From Ahaetulla prasina (taxonomy: Eukaryota; Chordata; Lepidosauria; Squamata; Colubridae): a DNA stretch of 64,000 nucleotides. The stretch is from the NCBI RefSeq assembly GCF_028640845.1, contig NC_080541.1, forward strand, positions 176,627,502-176,691,501, read 5' to 3'. Shown one piece after another: positions 45,412 to 58,707 of this stretch. Both the position numbers and the translations under genes were made by a program. The notes under the pieces are model-generated. The model did no database searches, had not been told where the DNA came from, and saw only the letters and a list, made by a program, of their open reading frames with translations. How positions within the stretch are numbered: position 1 is the stretch's first letter; each line of letters starts with the position of its first letter.

Positions 45412-45647
45412 GTTATTTCCTAAACACATTTCTTAATTTCTGAAAATGCAGAATTGAGAATGTATTAAAAGTTTTAAAACATACTTTGTATATTTAGGAT
45501 AGAGCTATATGTTTTTGGAGCCCTAATTTTGCTGTAACACAGAAGATGGAGATTTTGATTCCACAATTCCTTTTCATAGTGCTGTATGCTAACAGTCAAT
45601 TTCCAAACTTTCCTTTATGCAAATTGAGCCTAATTATTTGGGCTTAA

Positions 45648-45760
45648 TCTTCCTTCCTTCCTTCCTTCCTTCCTTCCTTCCTTCCTTCCTTCCTTCCTTC
45701 CTTCCTTCCTTCCTTCCTTCCTTCCTTCCCTCCCTCCCTCCCTCCCTCCCTCCTCTCTCC
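45648..45760. repeat. (CTTC)n followed by (CCCT)n
   Basis: About 20 CTTC units shift into about six CCCT units, then into mixed CT-rich sequence, a compound pyrimidine tract. Confidence 0.95.
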
Positions 45761-45779
45761 CTCCCATCCTTTCTTTTTC

Positions 45780-46810
45780 TCTCTCCTTTCTTTTAACAAC
45801 TTACACAAAGTCAGTCAGTTTCTCTTTTTATGTCAGATAAATGCATATACGTTTATTTGACATAACTACATTTTATTTGCACACACAAGGCCCAGGTATG
45901 ACTCACCTATTGTGGATTTAGTACTCGGCACACTGCCAGCATAAAATATTTTCAAGCCAAACCTAAGCATGTTTTGCTCAGCACAGGGGGATATTGATCC
46001 TGTTGAGGAATTCAGCTCATAGAACAAACAAAACTATGCTAATCCTAACCATAATGGTGTGGTCTCTGTGTTTTCACTTGGAAAAAAAATCAGGAAGCCA
46101 GCAATAAGCCATAGCATGGTCTTACAGCAAAGCCAGAGCTCCCACTATAATCTGTGATCTCAAATTCAGAAGAGTCTTGGCTCTAAAAGAGCTATACCTA
46201 GTTATACTAACAAAAAGGAGAGTGAAAACCAATCTAAATCAACCAAAATGCCACAAGAATGTGCAAGTGTTTAGGTTCTGCAGAACATTTGATCATGAGT
46301 GGTACAAAAAGCAGGAGAGGAAGAATGCACAGGACTTGATATTTGTTTGGTATTTATGATTAGTGTCCATTATTTTCATTGGGGTTATTTAATAATATTT
46401 CATAGCCATTAAATCTAACTATCTGCTCTGTTCAGGAATCCAGTTTTAAAACACACCAAATGCTATCTAGGTCAAGTGATTCCCAGAAGTTTTAACCACA
46501 ATATGTTTCATATGAGAATTAATAATTAAGATATGATTCACAGAAATGAACCATCAAGCAGCAAATGAATAATAAAGGAAGAAAAAAACAAAAAGGAGTA
46601 ACATTGAAGAAGGCATATTGGCCTGTTAAGAAAAATATAGCTCCAAAAATGATCATAGAAATATCCTTTGATCAGGATTATTAAAATATCAGAAGCTAGT
46701 GAGGTAGCATTTGAATTAATAAGAACTTCTCTTCAGAGTAAATGCCTGGCTGAAGGGCCAGCAGCTAATGTTAGCATGGTTGACCATCTGTCATAGTTCA
46801 CAAACATTAT
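45780..46810. other. No recognised feature
   Basis: 1 kb without a supported gene or repeat. Confidence 0.45.
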
Positions 46811-46814
46811 AGAG

Positions 46815-47154
46815 CAGGGGTCTCCAACCTTGACAACTTTAAGACTTGTGGACTTCATCGCCTACCCACAATGCACCGAGCCCCACAGGAACGCGGTTAA
46901 TGTTAATTTAGTCAGCCATTTCCTTCAGAAGACCTTGGTCTAAATGCAATTACGTTGTCCAACAAGCGAAATGGTGCTGCGAAAAAACCTTCGCAGGAAG
47001 GTTTCTCGAAATGCGATTTCAATATATGGAATTTAAAATATTGAAACACTCTCTTCTGCTAATAGGAAGCCCTGCCAATAAAAAATTAAGATTAGGCGAG
47101 TATTCTGGGAATTGAAGTCCACAAGTCTTAAAGTTGTCAAGGTTGGAGACCCCT
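46815..47154. mobile_element. 340-bp hAT element with long terminal inverted repeats
   Basis: The left end starts CAGGGGTCTCCAACCTTGAC, and about 43 bp are matched by the reverse complement at the right end (GTCAAGGTTGGAGACCCCTG). The flanking 8-mers TTATAGAG (46807-46814) and TTATAGAA (47155-47162) differ by one base. The interior has no coding capacity. Confidence 0.93.
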
Positions 47155-47164
47155 GTTATAGAAG

Positions 47165-50035
47165 GTCCACTGCCAAGATTCCTCCTATCCCATATCATAT
47201 ACCACAGTTGGCTCAATCAGTCTCTTTGTCCCAGGATAGACAAAGTAGCATCACAAGAAAAAGGAGCTGCAGCATTAGCAACCTTCTCTTTTGTCAACCT
47301 TGTCTTTGAGTAAGTAGCTAGAAAGTGATGCAGGGAGCAGCGACAGCTGGTGAAATGGCAGTAAGTGGGCTCACAATGAAGGAAAGAAGACTCAGGGTCC
47401 CTTGCACAATGGGCCTTTAATGCTTACAGGATAGGAAAAAGATAGTTTTCAGGAGTGTTGTTTCAAAGTTGTTTCAGACTAAAGCTTTCTCTACTGAGCA
47501 CTTTCTTTTACTCTCGTGTAGCTGTATCTGCATACCTATTGGCCCAGTGCCTAGGGTGGGGCTGCTTGTACGCCATATCATTGGAATGATTCACTCTTTT
47601 CAGGTCTAATGTAGCTGGCATTGGCTGACAACTCCAGGTGAAAAAAAGATCTCGGCATGGAAGATGAGGGGGATTAAGAAATATTACTTATAGATAGATT
47701 CTGTAGACTAATTAGAAAATATTTGAACAGCAGGAAACCTGCCAGCCTTTCATATGATTTTCCCCTCTGTTCAGGTTTTTGAACACTTTCACTTCAAAAT
47801 AATTCACACTTGTCTCTGGGCACATGCTTTTATAACAGCCTCATTCTCTTCTCCTTGTGTAGCTTAAATTAAAGGTATGAGGAGCACAAGATCATTAATT
47901 TTGTCCTTAATTTTTAAAAAAAGATCTATATCAGATCCAAATATATATTTTAAGGTACCCAAACTGTAAAATGCTGGGTTCTTTTGTGAGTACCCCATTC
48001 ACTTTCTTTCATAACAGAGCTGCAAACCTGTTCCCCATGGGTGTAAATCGATTACATTTAAAATAAGAGTTTACTTTCAAATAGGCATACATAGAACTGC
48101 ATAATAAAGAAAAAACTTCAAAAGAGATGCTGAACTATTTCACCCACACAGTCCAATTGGTGCAAGGCAACATATCCTTAGGATTGCTTAAAGTTGCATA
48201 TACAATGTCTGCCACTTTACAAAATCAAAGGCAACCTAGGATACAAATGAGAGGTACTTATTCCTCCATTGTGAATTTTCCTTTTACTTAAAACCTCTCC
48301 CACCACTGTATATAGCAAGAAAGCCTCCAGCTCCACTGCACACTAACAGCAAAGGAATATTGGACCCACTGCTAGATGAAAGAAAGGGACCCTACTTATT
48401 TTCTCTTAGTTACAATACTGATCATCTTATGGCCAGAAGCCAGATAAACTACACACATGAAGGGAGGTTGGGGTTAAATTTCATATTCTTATTTCCATCT
48501 ACTTATTTCTCTTTCTCTGTGCTTGAGTCTGCATAACTTTTGACCGTGTGATAAAGGTTATCTTATCTAGATTTGCAATTGGCAATTGAAATGTCTTCTT
48601 ACAAAATATGTTCAGGCTGACACACACATCTTAAGAGGAGATGGAACCATAGTTACAGAAAGTCCTAGAGAATGTGTTTTAGCAAAAGTTTGGCTATTAG
48701 GGCAAGGTGGTTGAAGATCAGTAAAACTGTCTATCGCATCTCTTCAACCTATAGATGATTAAAGGGTTACTGACCTTCCTACCTCTACAATGAGCCTAAA
48801 ATTGCAGTCCAGACTTCCAATATGTAATAATTGCTATAATTATGGTATAATTAAGTTAGGACTATCTTAGCTGCTCTTTGAGAGTGTGTGGTCAAAGAAA
48901 GAGAGATGAAGAGTTGGAAAATACATTGGAGGGCTATAGCAGATATTCCCTGTCAGTTATAAGCATCTTCCTTTAAACATGCATCACCTTTGCCTGTCTA
49001 TTTCAAGTAACTGTACTGATGAACAGGTACTCCCATATCCCTATTTTCAGAGGCAGAAAATTGATAATGGTGAATAAAGTACTGTAAGAGTAAATAACTC
49101 CATCCTAAGAAATACTGGAATTCTCCAAGAACAGCTGATCTTGGTAAACAAGCTACTCTGAGTCATATCAAGCAGGAATGTGGAAAATGTGGGGAGGCTA
49201 ATGTGCCACGTGAGGCCTAGACAGGACAATACATGCCATAAGAACTGGAGCTCTTAGTCCTCATGCAAACAAGCTTGCTTGGTAAGAACTAGGCCTTGAA
49301 AGAACAAAAGGAGATTGCAGGGTGATTAGGTGCCCAAGGGTGTTCATTAAGAGTGTGGGCGGGCAAACAGAACAAGTTCATGTCATTCAGTACCTTCTTA
49401 TAACCTCTGGAATGTTAGTAAGAGTTATGGAATACATGGAAGGTGAGTATTACTGTGCATTCTGGGAAGATTGGCTTTGGGACATTTTACTTTATTTCTT
49501 GTGTTTATTTACATCCTATCCTTTCTCTAAGTAAGAGCTCAAGGTGGCATATAGGGTACGTCTTCTCCAACTTTCCACCCTCAGCAACTCTCTTATAAGG
49601 TAATTTGGGCTGAAAAATAATGACTTGGCTCCAAATCACCCAGTGAACTTTTATGGCTGAAGATGGACTTGAACCTGAGCATTTGCAGTCCATAAGCAGA
49701 CAACTACTGCTGCATCTAAATCAGTTACTTAACAGTTGACATAAGCTTTGATATGTTTCCTCCCAATATTGATCACAGGAGCCTCCCTTTCTTCCAGAGG
49801 AAAGGAAGAAAAACTTTTAAATAGATCTGTTTGACCAAAAATGAAGCTTTAGGCAGAAGAAGGAACCTTTAGGCACACTACATTTTCAATAGGATCAGAC
49901 TGTCAGTTTTATCAGTGATTATAATATAACAAATCAGAAATATAATAAGCTCTTGAAATGGGTGATTACACCTGATGACATTAAATATTGACAAGGACTT
50001 TCTGATGTAGAGCAATCATATGGAGAGAAGTTTGG
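47165..50035. other. No recognised feature
   Basis: 2.9 kb without a supported gene or a repeat family I can name. The part at 47340-47650 is less AT-rich but matches nothing I know. Confidence 0.4.
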
Positions 50036-50044
50036 ATCATGGTA

Positions 50045-50388
50045 GCCAAAGGATTCAGCCAGTTCTGACTGGTTCTGGAGAACTGGTAGCAGAAATTTTG
50101 AGTAGTTCGGAGAACCAGCAAATATCACCTCTGACTTGCCCCGCCTCCATCTATTTGCTGCCTCCCGAGTCCCAGCCGATGAGCTGGGTCTTCTTTTGTT
50201 GCGAATGGAGATTTTACAGTATCCTTCCCCCTGGAGTTGGGTGGAAATGGAGATTTTACAGTATCCTTCCCCCTGAAGTGGGGTAGAAATGGAGATTTTG
50301 CAGTATCCTTCCCCTGCCATACCCGCCAAACATGGCCACCAAGCCACGCCCCAGAACCAGTAGTAAAAAAATTTGAATCCTATCACTG
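50045..50388 (+). mobile_element. Non-autonomous hAT element of the 'GGTTCTGGAGAACC' family with internal tandem repeat
   Basis: GACTGGTTCTGGAGAACTGG, AGCAGAAATTTTGAGTAGTT and the right end AATTTGAATCCTATCACTG match the copy at 53127. A 42-bp unit (GGAGATTTTACAGTATCCTT core) repeats about 2.7 times at 50202-50315. I could not fix the target duplication. Confidence 0.75.
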
Positions 50389-50454
50389 GAATGGAGTACA
50401 GGAATGCTTCAGAAGTTTGACATTGTGAATTTAAACTTAAAAGGCCTTGAATGT

Positions 50455-50472
50455 CACACACACACACACAAA
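50455..50472. repeat. (AC)n short microsatellite
   Basis: About eight AC units. Confidence 0.8.
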
Positions 50473-51108
50473 AACATAAAAATATCATGTAGTTTTTAGA
50501 TATCTGTTTTGAAAGATATGCAAAATGCTTGGGTTGTCAATACTCACCTGCACCATTGTGGGTGAACTAGCCATAGCTTACTGAGCCAACCTATAAAAGC
50601 ATCTTCTGGCTGTAGCTCCCAAGCTGACTTGCAAGGATCTAGTTACCCACTTAGATGTCCACTTAGATGTCAGCAAAAAGTTTATGCTTTCTGTTTCTCT
50701 TTGCTACCTTTAGTGGTTGACTGGATTTTTGCAGCTGAGATCACATAGCCCTTCTTAGGACAGCTAATCTGTATGGAAAGCTAATCAGAGTTAACAGTGT
50801 CTCCTGAAATAGTGTGCTCAAGAATGCCAGGGTGTGCCTGGGGCAGGAAAGGATACTGTGGCAGAGGTGGCCTGTTGTTACATGGCATAGAGCAAATATG
50901 GCATTTATTTTAAGCACGCAACACACACAGTGCAGGCATATCACTATACTGATAAGTGTCTTGCAATTGGCTTTGATCCAGCTCAAAATGAAGAGCACCC
51001 AACCAACTTTTATGATTTATATGAATTGGGTAGCACCTGAAACAGCAAAATACTGGAGGGAAAACAGCTGTGTGTTGCAAAGTGCATAGTCTTTGGTTCA
51101 GGGGTGGG

Positions 51109-51264
51109 TTTCACTTACCTTTGCTACCGCTTCGCTCACACACGTGCCACTTCTGTGCATGCGCAGAGCGTATTTGATGACATCCGGGCAATTAGGTGGA
51201 GCCTCCCACTGCTGCTGCTACTAGTTCGCCCAAACTGGGGTGAACCAATAGCAGCCTACCACTG
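51109..51264. mobile_element. 156-bp hAT element with perfect 8-bp target duplication
   Basis: Starts CAGGGGTGGGTTTCACTTAC and ends GCCTACCACTG. CTTTGGTT is duplicated at 51101-51108 and 51265-51272. It contains GTGCATGCGCAGAGCG and is CpG-rich. Confidence 0.93.
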
Positions 51265-51269
51265 CTTTG

Positions 51270-51780
51270 GTTGCGATAGTGGGAAAGAGTTTCAGAGATA
51301 AACAGCAAGGTTAGCACTGTGACAATGTACTAGTTGTCTTTATTTTATGTCACTATAAAGGATGCCTTACCATAATGTATCTTAATGTATCGCAGTATAT
51401 CTATTTGGTTAGGAAAACAATTTATCTTTTATTCAGATGAGGTCCAGTTACAGGGTCCTACTGGTTCTTAGCAGTGAACAACAGCAGAAATTTTTACTGA
51501 TGTCTGTCCATCTGCCTGCACCTCCTGGCATTCATTCATTCAGCTTCATTTTCTCATTAGGTGTGTGTGTGAATGTGTGTGTATGTGAGAGAAAGAGAGA
51601 AAAGAGAGGAGGAGGAGGAGGGAAAGGATGGTAGTGTCCTTCCTGAAGCTACATGACCAAGCCACCCCCGTAGCATTCATTTTGCAAGAATCTCAACCGA
51701 CTCAAAAAGTGAAGACATTCTGTACAAGTGGTCCAAAATGGACATTGAGCTGCTGGCAGCATGATATGTAGGAGAGACAA
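51270..51780. other. Mostly unrecognised, with a (GT)n/(GA)n-rich part
   Basis: A GTGTGTGTG stretch at about 51560-51585 runs into purine-rich AGAGAGAAAAGAGAGGAGGA at 51587-51622. No gene is supported. Confidence 0.6.
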
Positions 51781-51784
51781 TATG

Positions 51785-52365
51785 GAGTTTATTTATTTAT
51801 TTATTTATTTATTTATTAGATTTCTAGACCGCCCTTCTCCCGAAGGACTCAGGGCGGTATACAGCCTTATTAAAACACATAGGTACACAATACAAATCCC
51901 AAATTTACAATACATTTAAAATGAAATATTTAACCGGCCAATTTAAAACTAAAACGGTCAAAAGACCGATATAAAACCCTAAAATATAAAATTATAAATA
52001 GATTAATACAATTTAAAATTCAATTAAAATTAAGTTAAACTAAAATATTAAATTAAAATAATATTTAGGCTAGTCCCGCCCGATTGAATAGCAGGGTCTT
52101 CAGTTCCTGCTTGAAGGTACGGAGGTCGGGAAGTTGGCGTAACCCTGGGGGTAACTCATTCCATAGGATCGGTGCTGCCACAGAGAAGGGTCTCCCTCTG
52201 GGGGTCACCAGCCGGCACTGTTTGGCTGATGGCACCCGGAGCAGGCCCGCTCTGTGGGAGTGCACAGGTCATTGGGAGGCTATCGGTGGCAGAAGGCGGT
52301 CTCGTAAATAGCCCGGTCCTAAGCCATGGAGCGCTTTAAAGGTGAGCACTAACACCTTGAATTGC
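51785..52365 (-). mobile_element. L2/CR1-like LINE 3' end, short copy
   Basis: (TTTA)n at 51788-51816, then CCGCCCTTCTCCCGAAGGAC and ACTCAGGGCGGTATACAGCC as in the copies at 20.9 and 45.3 kb. The minus-strand frame 52265-52065 reads GLLRVPSAKQCRLVTPRGRP, then APILWNELPPGLRQLPDLR and ends FNRAGLA. It is 5' truncated at about 52365 inside the reverse transcriptase. Confidence 0.9.
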
Positions 52366-53126
52366 ACCAACTCATTTGCAGTTGAGTTGCAAATCTATTT
52401 CTATTTCTAGATCTCAAGACTGTTCTTGCAGGAAACAAGTTTGGGTTTCCCAGCCAAATCTGTTCTTCACAGGATATTTGTGAGCATTGTAACCAGTTTT
52501 GAATTTCTGTGTTTTTAAACCAGGATTGGAGAAGAGTGTGGCTGAAGCAGCATCTTGTTGTTTGAAAGCAAAGATTTGTTTGAAATGCTTTCGGATTAGA
52601 GCTGAAGAACGATGCAGGGAAAGTAAAATGAAAAAGAGCAGAACCTAAAAACAAAAAGACAAAACTTCCACAAAATATTGAAGAAGACTTAGCTGCAATA
52701 TAGAAATGACAAGAAATCTTCATAATGTTTAGCATTTCTAACATGGGTGGCTAATGTGCATTTCACTGGTGTGGTACAAAAAGGAAACTGCAGCCCCTAG
52801 CTAATTTTTAAATGACTTTCAATTATTGTTACTTTGTAACATAGTACCAGAATATAGGAGAAAACCCCACCCATCACTTACTATTTCACAAAAAATATAC
52901 AATAGGATCCATACAATTAAGACACTAAGAATTGTTCCAGGCATTTAAAAGATGGCTGATAATTTCCAATCCATAAACTATTATACTCTTAAAACAAGAA
53001 AAATAGGGATTTTTTCCCCCATTGTATGATTTTCCAGTCTTAACAGTTTCACTTCCATGTGGAACTACCAGTTGTATACTAGTTGCAAATCAAGCTGGCT
53101 TAAGAAAGCCCTTCCTGGATTTCATT

Positions 53127-53463
53127 CAGAGGTGGTATTCAGCAGGTTCTGACCAGTTCTGGAGAACCAGTAGTGGAAATTTTGAGTAGTTCAGAGAACA
53201 GGTAAATACCACCTCTGACTGGCCCTGCCCCCATCTATTCTCTGCCTCCTGAGTCCCAGCTGATTGGGAGGAAATGGGGATTTTGCAGTAACCTTCCCCT
53301 GGAGTGGGGTGGGAATGGAGATTTTACAGTGTCCTTCTCCTACCATGCCCAGCAAGCCACGCCCAGCAAGCCACACCCACCAAGCCACACCCACCAAGCC
53401 ATGCCACACCCATCAAGCCATGCCCATAGAATCAGTAGTAAAAAAATTTGAATCCCACCACTG
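53127..53463 (+). mobile_element. 337-bp non-autonomous hAT element with perfect 8-bp target duplication
   Basis: Left end CAGAGGTGGTATTCAGCAGG, right end AATTTGAATCCCACCACTG. ATTTCATT is duplicated at 53119-53126 and 53464-53471. The interior has GGTTCTGACCAGTTCTGGAG and, near 53340-53420, a run of AAGCCACACCCACC-like units. Related copies: 28870, 50045, 61054. Confidence 0.95.
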
Positions 53464-53474
53464 ATTTCATTCCC

Positions 53475-54795
53475 TTCTTCCATTCTGGCCACAGTGATGG
53501 CCTCATCTCCTGCCCACACCATTTTCACCATGGACTCCAATTGTTGAACTCTTCTGCTTCTTCATCCCTCCTAGACCGATATAACAGTTTTACCATTTGA
53601 GGGCTAGAATAGATGGGATCTCTATTTCATAGCGGACTGCTGGCAGTTGGAGTGTAGCGGGTTGTCTACCATGAACTCAAGTGCAGCAAGCAAAACTGAC
53701 AGCAAGACGTGAGCTGGTCCAAGTCAGAAAATATGACTTTTGATACAAGGCGGAAAAAGGCAGGTGGAGGTTGACTTCCAGTGTGCTGGGGTGGGGAGCA
53801 AGTAGAGGATGATATTGTGCATTTCTGATCTTTCTGAACTTTGTGCAACTGGTTCCATTTCTGATATCAAGGAATGGGTAGTGAGCCTGGTTCTTATTCT
53901 GGGACAAGCTAGTCATATGGGTCAGTCTTGCTATCATTCCATCTTGAGAATAATGCACTGAGAAAGGTTTTTTTTTTTCCCCTGGCACTTGACTTGTTGA
54001 ACTTCTGGTAAGGTGGCCTTTTTGACAGATTACCCCCAAAGAGAAAACCAAAGAAGATTCTACAGAAGTCAACGAGACAGTTTTTCCTTCACACACATAG
54101 ATTCCCCAACTTCCCTTTTCCCTACAGTGCATGCAATAAGCACTATTATCTAAAAGGAACAGCAAGGGGAGACGGTGTTGATGTGGCTGTTTCAGAGAAG
54201 CCTCAGAGCTGCATCAAAACATCATGCCCTTTCCAAAGATTTAGAGGGTGTGGAAGCATTTGCTGATGGCGATTGGAGATGAAAGACACTCTACCAGCAA
54301 AAGGCTGTGAAATGCATGCACTGTGCCAGAGACTAGCAAGCTTACAAAGCCATGCCAATGAGAATCAAATCATTTAGGGCAACATCCATGAGCAAACAAG
54401 TTCAACAGGCCTAAAGAAGGGATGAAGCAATTTCTACAAGGAAGAAGAATGTTAAAACAAAACAAACAATTTACTTACCATGTACTTACCCAAACTTGGG
54501 TCGGTTCAACTACTACCATCCGTAGCTAGCATGGCTATATAAAATTAAGGAAGGTTGATTTAAGAGCAATACATATATTAAAAGCTGTAATCTAGTCAGA
54601 TTCTCTGAGAGTGAATGAGGCTTAGTTCTGCCCTTTTGTTATGGAGAAGAAAGTAATATTTGTCCCAGCAGGAAGCTTACAGAAGCATTTTTCCTTCTTT
54701 TCTTTGTTTACATCTTCATCTTCTACAAGGAGGTGTACAAAGAAGTTAGTGATAATAAAATAAACATAATGAAATGTATCAGGCTTAAATTATCC
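53475..54795. other. No recognised feature
   Basis: A 162-codon minus-strand frame at 54165-53677 is the longest non-repeat frame of the window but shows no family resemblance, and I do not call it a gene. No repeat was recognised. Confidence 0.4.
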
Positions 54796-54814
54796 CTCTG
54801 CAGGTACATTAGAG

Positions 54815-55015
54815 ATAGTCCTCATTTAGCCATCACAATTGGAACCAACAAGTTGGTCATAAAGCTACGTAAAAGCATAACTGTGTTTATGATCATACTT
54901 CAGATTTCCTTTGCTTTATGGACCTGTGAAAGTCATAAATGTGAGCATTGGTTGTACTTCATCACCATCACTGCACGTAGTTACTAAAGGAGGCAGTCAC
55001 TAAGTAAGAATTAGC
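54815..55015. mobile_element. Very worn CAGGTAG...CTACCTG-type element
   Basis: AGATAGTCCTCATTTAGCCA at the left, AGTCATAAATGTGAGCATTG inside and GGCAGTCACTAAGTAAGAAT at the right follow the order of the family at 15858, with heavy change. Confidence 0.4.
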
Positions 55016-55019
55016 TGTG

Positions 55020-56810
55020 TGCAAAGACTAGCTTTCTGAAGAAGATTATAATGGTAGGAAAGAGAAGCAGCAGCAAGGTGAATGGATTCAGAGTGGGGAA
55101 TTCTAAAATTGACACAGAAAGAAAATCTGTGTGGTTGAAGACAGTCAACAATTTGATGGTACATAATGAATCAATCAATGAAATGTATCAGAATATAACA
55201 TCAATGTACGTAAAACACAGCAATAAAAAGGATGTGAAAATTGACACCGAATTATACCATAGCCACTGAATTCTGGACAACTCTAGTTTTGCTTAGGTGG
55301 AAATAAGATAAATTAAGCTTTCCTTTAAAAAAAATCTCTCCATCCAACATATTTTGCATATTGGGAGGACAGAGTGGTCCGGAAAGGTATAATTATTATG
55401 TAATTGGCCCCAGTCAGCACCTGGCATCAGCTATCTAACTCTACTTCTTTGCAATCCTAGAGACAACTACTTCATAAGGCTATTTAATCCATATGAGGGT
55501 TCACTACGAATAGAGGCAGTAATTTTCTAGGAATACCTGATACTGCAGTACTACTATTCATTCAAAAATCTTGCCCAAGAACAGAATATCAGAGATTGAA
55601 CAAAAGTTATCTAATACAGTTGGCTTCATATTCAGCTTTTCTTTTTTCCTTTTTTTAACGCTACCATCATTTCTTTGCTGCAACAAATGCCTCCTATAAA
55701 AGAATTGTTCACACTCCCCTTTATCCATTTAGCAGTCACTCCATAGTTGCTATAAACCAGGAACCTCCATAGTAAAACATGATTATGGATCACCCAGGTT
55801 TTTCAACTGCACTTGTTCTGGGGAATATATTGTAGTACTGACAAAATATGTACCATTTCATTAGAGTATGTATAAAATGACTCGCACCTAGCAATGAGAA
55901 CAGGTATAGATATCATAAAGAGATTGTTTTGTTTTATGGCAAGCTTCATAGCTCAGGTAGAGAGCATTTGCATGCAGAAAATCCCAGACTTAATTTTTGG
56001 CATCTCTCCCTACAAGGCTGAGAAAACTTGTGGAAAGCCACAATGCACAAAAAATTGGGGTAAATTAAATAATGTTCTGATTCAGTGAAAGATAACTTTC
56101 TCATGTAGCTCTTATTAGTGAGCAGCATTTTTGGTCCAAACTAAATGTCCGCGTTAAAGTACTATCCATCAGTCCATGAGCTGATAGAAAAGTATGCTAG
56201 TATAAAGTGTGTTGCTGACACTACGTTATTTTTGTAACAGTAAGAAACATGGCAACTGATGCTACCTTTATTATTTTAAAGCAAGTAAAGTTAAAGGAAG
56301 CAATTGATGGTTTCCCCTTCCACCAGGAGTTACTTTCTGGGGGGAAACAGTCATCAATCACTGTCTGAAAATGAATACAAATGAGTACTTGAAACAATGT
56401 TTAGCTACTATCAAAATGTCCAACTAAAATCTCTACTGAAAGGCCATTAAACCCATATTCAAAATCCATCTGTCAGGGTACAGAAAACAGAGGAAAGTTG
56501 TGTGGTCAAGCAAAAAGAAGGCAATTGATGATGAGCAAGCTCTGTCCTTATCTAAGGTGGCAAACAAATTACTAGGCTAGTATGTCCTGTTCTAACCTTG
56601 TGCATGGTAGTATTTGGAAATAGCCCATAGATGTCCTTAGAGCCAGAATGGATTATAAGAAATGCTTGAATGGCATAATAGATAAAAAGTAATAAAAGCA
56701 GGAAAAAAATTACAACAACATAAGACCCTTTTTGGCAGAAACAATAGAAAATGTGTGAAGGCCCCAATATATTGACAGAACCAATAAGACACAGCTGGCA
56801 AAACTCAGCT
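55020..56810. other. No recognised feature
   Basis: 1.8 kb without a supported gene or repeat. Confidence 0.4.
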
Positions 56811-56814
56811 CTAT

Positions 56815-56839
56815 TTACACATACACACACACACACACT
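56815..56839. repeat. (AC)n microsatellite
   Basis: About 10 AC units with one T, directly beside the next element. Confidence 0.85.
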
Positions 56840-57120
56840 CCTCAACTTACAACTACAACTGAGCCCAAAATTTCTATTGTTAAGTGAGACATTTGTTAAG
56901 TGAGTTTTGTCCCATTTTACAACCTTTCTTGCCTCAATTCTTAATCAATCACTGCCTCAATCACTGCAGTTGATAAATTAGTAGCTTGGTTATTAACTGA
57001 ATTTGGCTTCCCCATTGACTTTGCTTGTCAGAAGAAGTGACCTTCGGACATTGCAACTGCCATAAATGGGAACCAGTTGCCAAGCATCTGAATTTTGATC
57101 ATATGATCATGGGGATGTTG
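56840..57120. mobile_element. CAGGTAG-family DNA element, ends lost
   Basis: CTCAACTTACAACTACAACT, TTGTTAAGTGAGTTTTGTCC, TTGACTTTGCTTGTCAGAAG and AGCATCTGAATTTTGATCAT run in family order, with about 60 extra bases around 56940-57000. The right end passes into an AC-rich tract (57119-57160). Confidence 0.7.
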
Positions 57121-57164
57121 CACACACATACATAGTACACACACATATACACACACAGAGTATA

Positions 57165-58680
57165 TAGGTATTATAAAGCTTTTATATCTCAGCCCAGATT
57201 TAGCTAGCCATTTACTAATCTAAGTTGAGGCTACCTTTCTCTTAGTGGCAAATTGATAGATTAAGAAAGGACTGGTGTTGAATCATTCAAGTTGAAGTGA
57301 GGATAACACTGAGAGCAAACATGGAAGTGAAGCTAAAGTTAAGTACTTTGTAAAGCCCATTGATAGAACAAGATCATAAATACAGACAATAAATGTTAAG
57401 GAACAAGAAATAAATGTCAGTAGCCCTCATGCGACCTATATTCCACATGCTTGATTTTTAAAGGACCAGAGAAAGTGCCCTTAGTTTTCTACTCTCAATC
57501 AAAACAGGTGTATGTTCCTTACCTACAGGCCAACCAGCAAAGTATGGCAAAGAATCACAAGACTGATTTGAAATTAAAGCTGGTTCAATGAGAATTTCAT
57601 ATAGTACAAAAAGGAGTACAACCTTTTATTTCTCTAAACAAGTTATAAGCCATCAGGGTTAAGGCCTGAAGAATAAAAAAGAATGTGAGCCAAGAAAGAT
57701 TGTTTAAAAATGTAACTGTTTTTACTGAATAAAGGAAGTTTTATTCAAATCACAAGAAAAAAATCTGACATGATGTCACCTGTGTCAGAAAAAGCACCTT
57801 CTCTTAAAAGGAGTTGTGGTCCAGGAAAGGGCAGGATGGAAAGGAATTCTTTAAGCCACCCACCATTTTTTAATTTTCTTCTGCATGCTTCATGAGTTTT
57901 GAGAAGTGAAAGCAGGACATGAATTCAGAATCAACATGACTCACACACTCCCTTGTTTGTGAAGTCCAAACAACACCACAGACTCACAAACTGAATAATA
58001 TTGATTTGATTGTAACAAATACTACTGCAATGAAAAAGAGTTAGAGTTCAAAACTTGAAAATTCCAGAGTTTTAAAAAACGCATGAAATATGAGTCACAC
58101 CATGAATGTACAGTAACACATACAAACATGCACACAGAGAGAACAATCCAATAAAGCATTCTATATAAAGTGAATGCTAACTTTACATAAAAGAGTGTTT
58201 CTCGTATTGTACACACATGTCTAAAAACAGATACTTTCTATGTTTCTACTTGTCTGGCTAAATCAGTCGAAGACTGATTTTCATTCCTAAGAAAATTTCT
58301 CTCCCTCTTAATTAATGGATCTTGTTTCTAACTGGAAAACAACTACTCTCAAACACAATGTGGTAAGTCTTGTTCCAGTTTGTTGGTGTGACTAAGCCAC
58401 AAGGTCTGCTGTTAAAGATAAGAAAGGCTTCTGAATGTGAAATCCAAAGAACAATACAGAAGATGGAATGTGAAAAAAGGAAAAAACTGAACAACTAGGA
58501 AGAAAAAAGGAAAAAGCTCCCCCATCACATCTTTTCCAAAAGGTTGAAGCTTACTGGACAGTGAGCAAAATATGATAGTAATCTGTTTTATATTGGATTG
58601 CAAATAAACAGTCACATTCTGTTGCTTGTATCCAGATTTGCTGCTATGAAATGGGCAGCTCCAAAAATTGGAGGGATGGG
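57165..58680. other. No recognised feature
   Basis: 1.5 kb without a supported gene or repeat. Confidence 0.4.
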
Positions 58681-58687
58681 TGGGTGG

Positions 58688-58707
58688 ATGATAGATAGAT
58701 AGATAGT

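Noticed and set aside
45235..45429. Minus-strand frame that is mostly leucine
   Set aside because: It is only the translation of the (AAT)n microsatellite.
53677..54165. 162-codon open frame on the minus strand, the longest outside repeats
   Set aside because: No domain, signal or family resemblance; composition looks random, and no splice or promoter context supports it.
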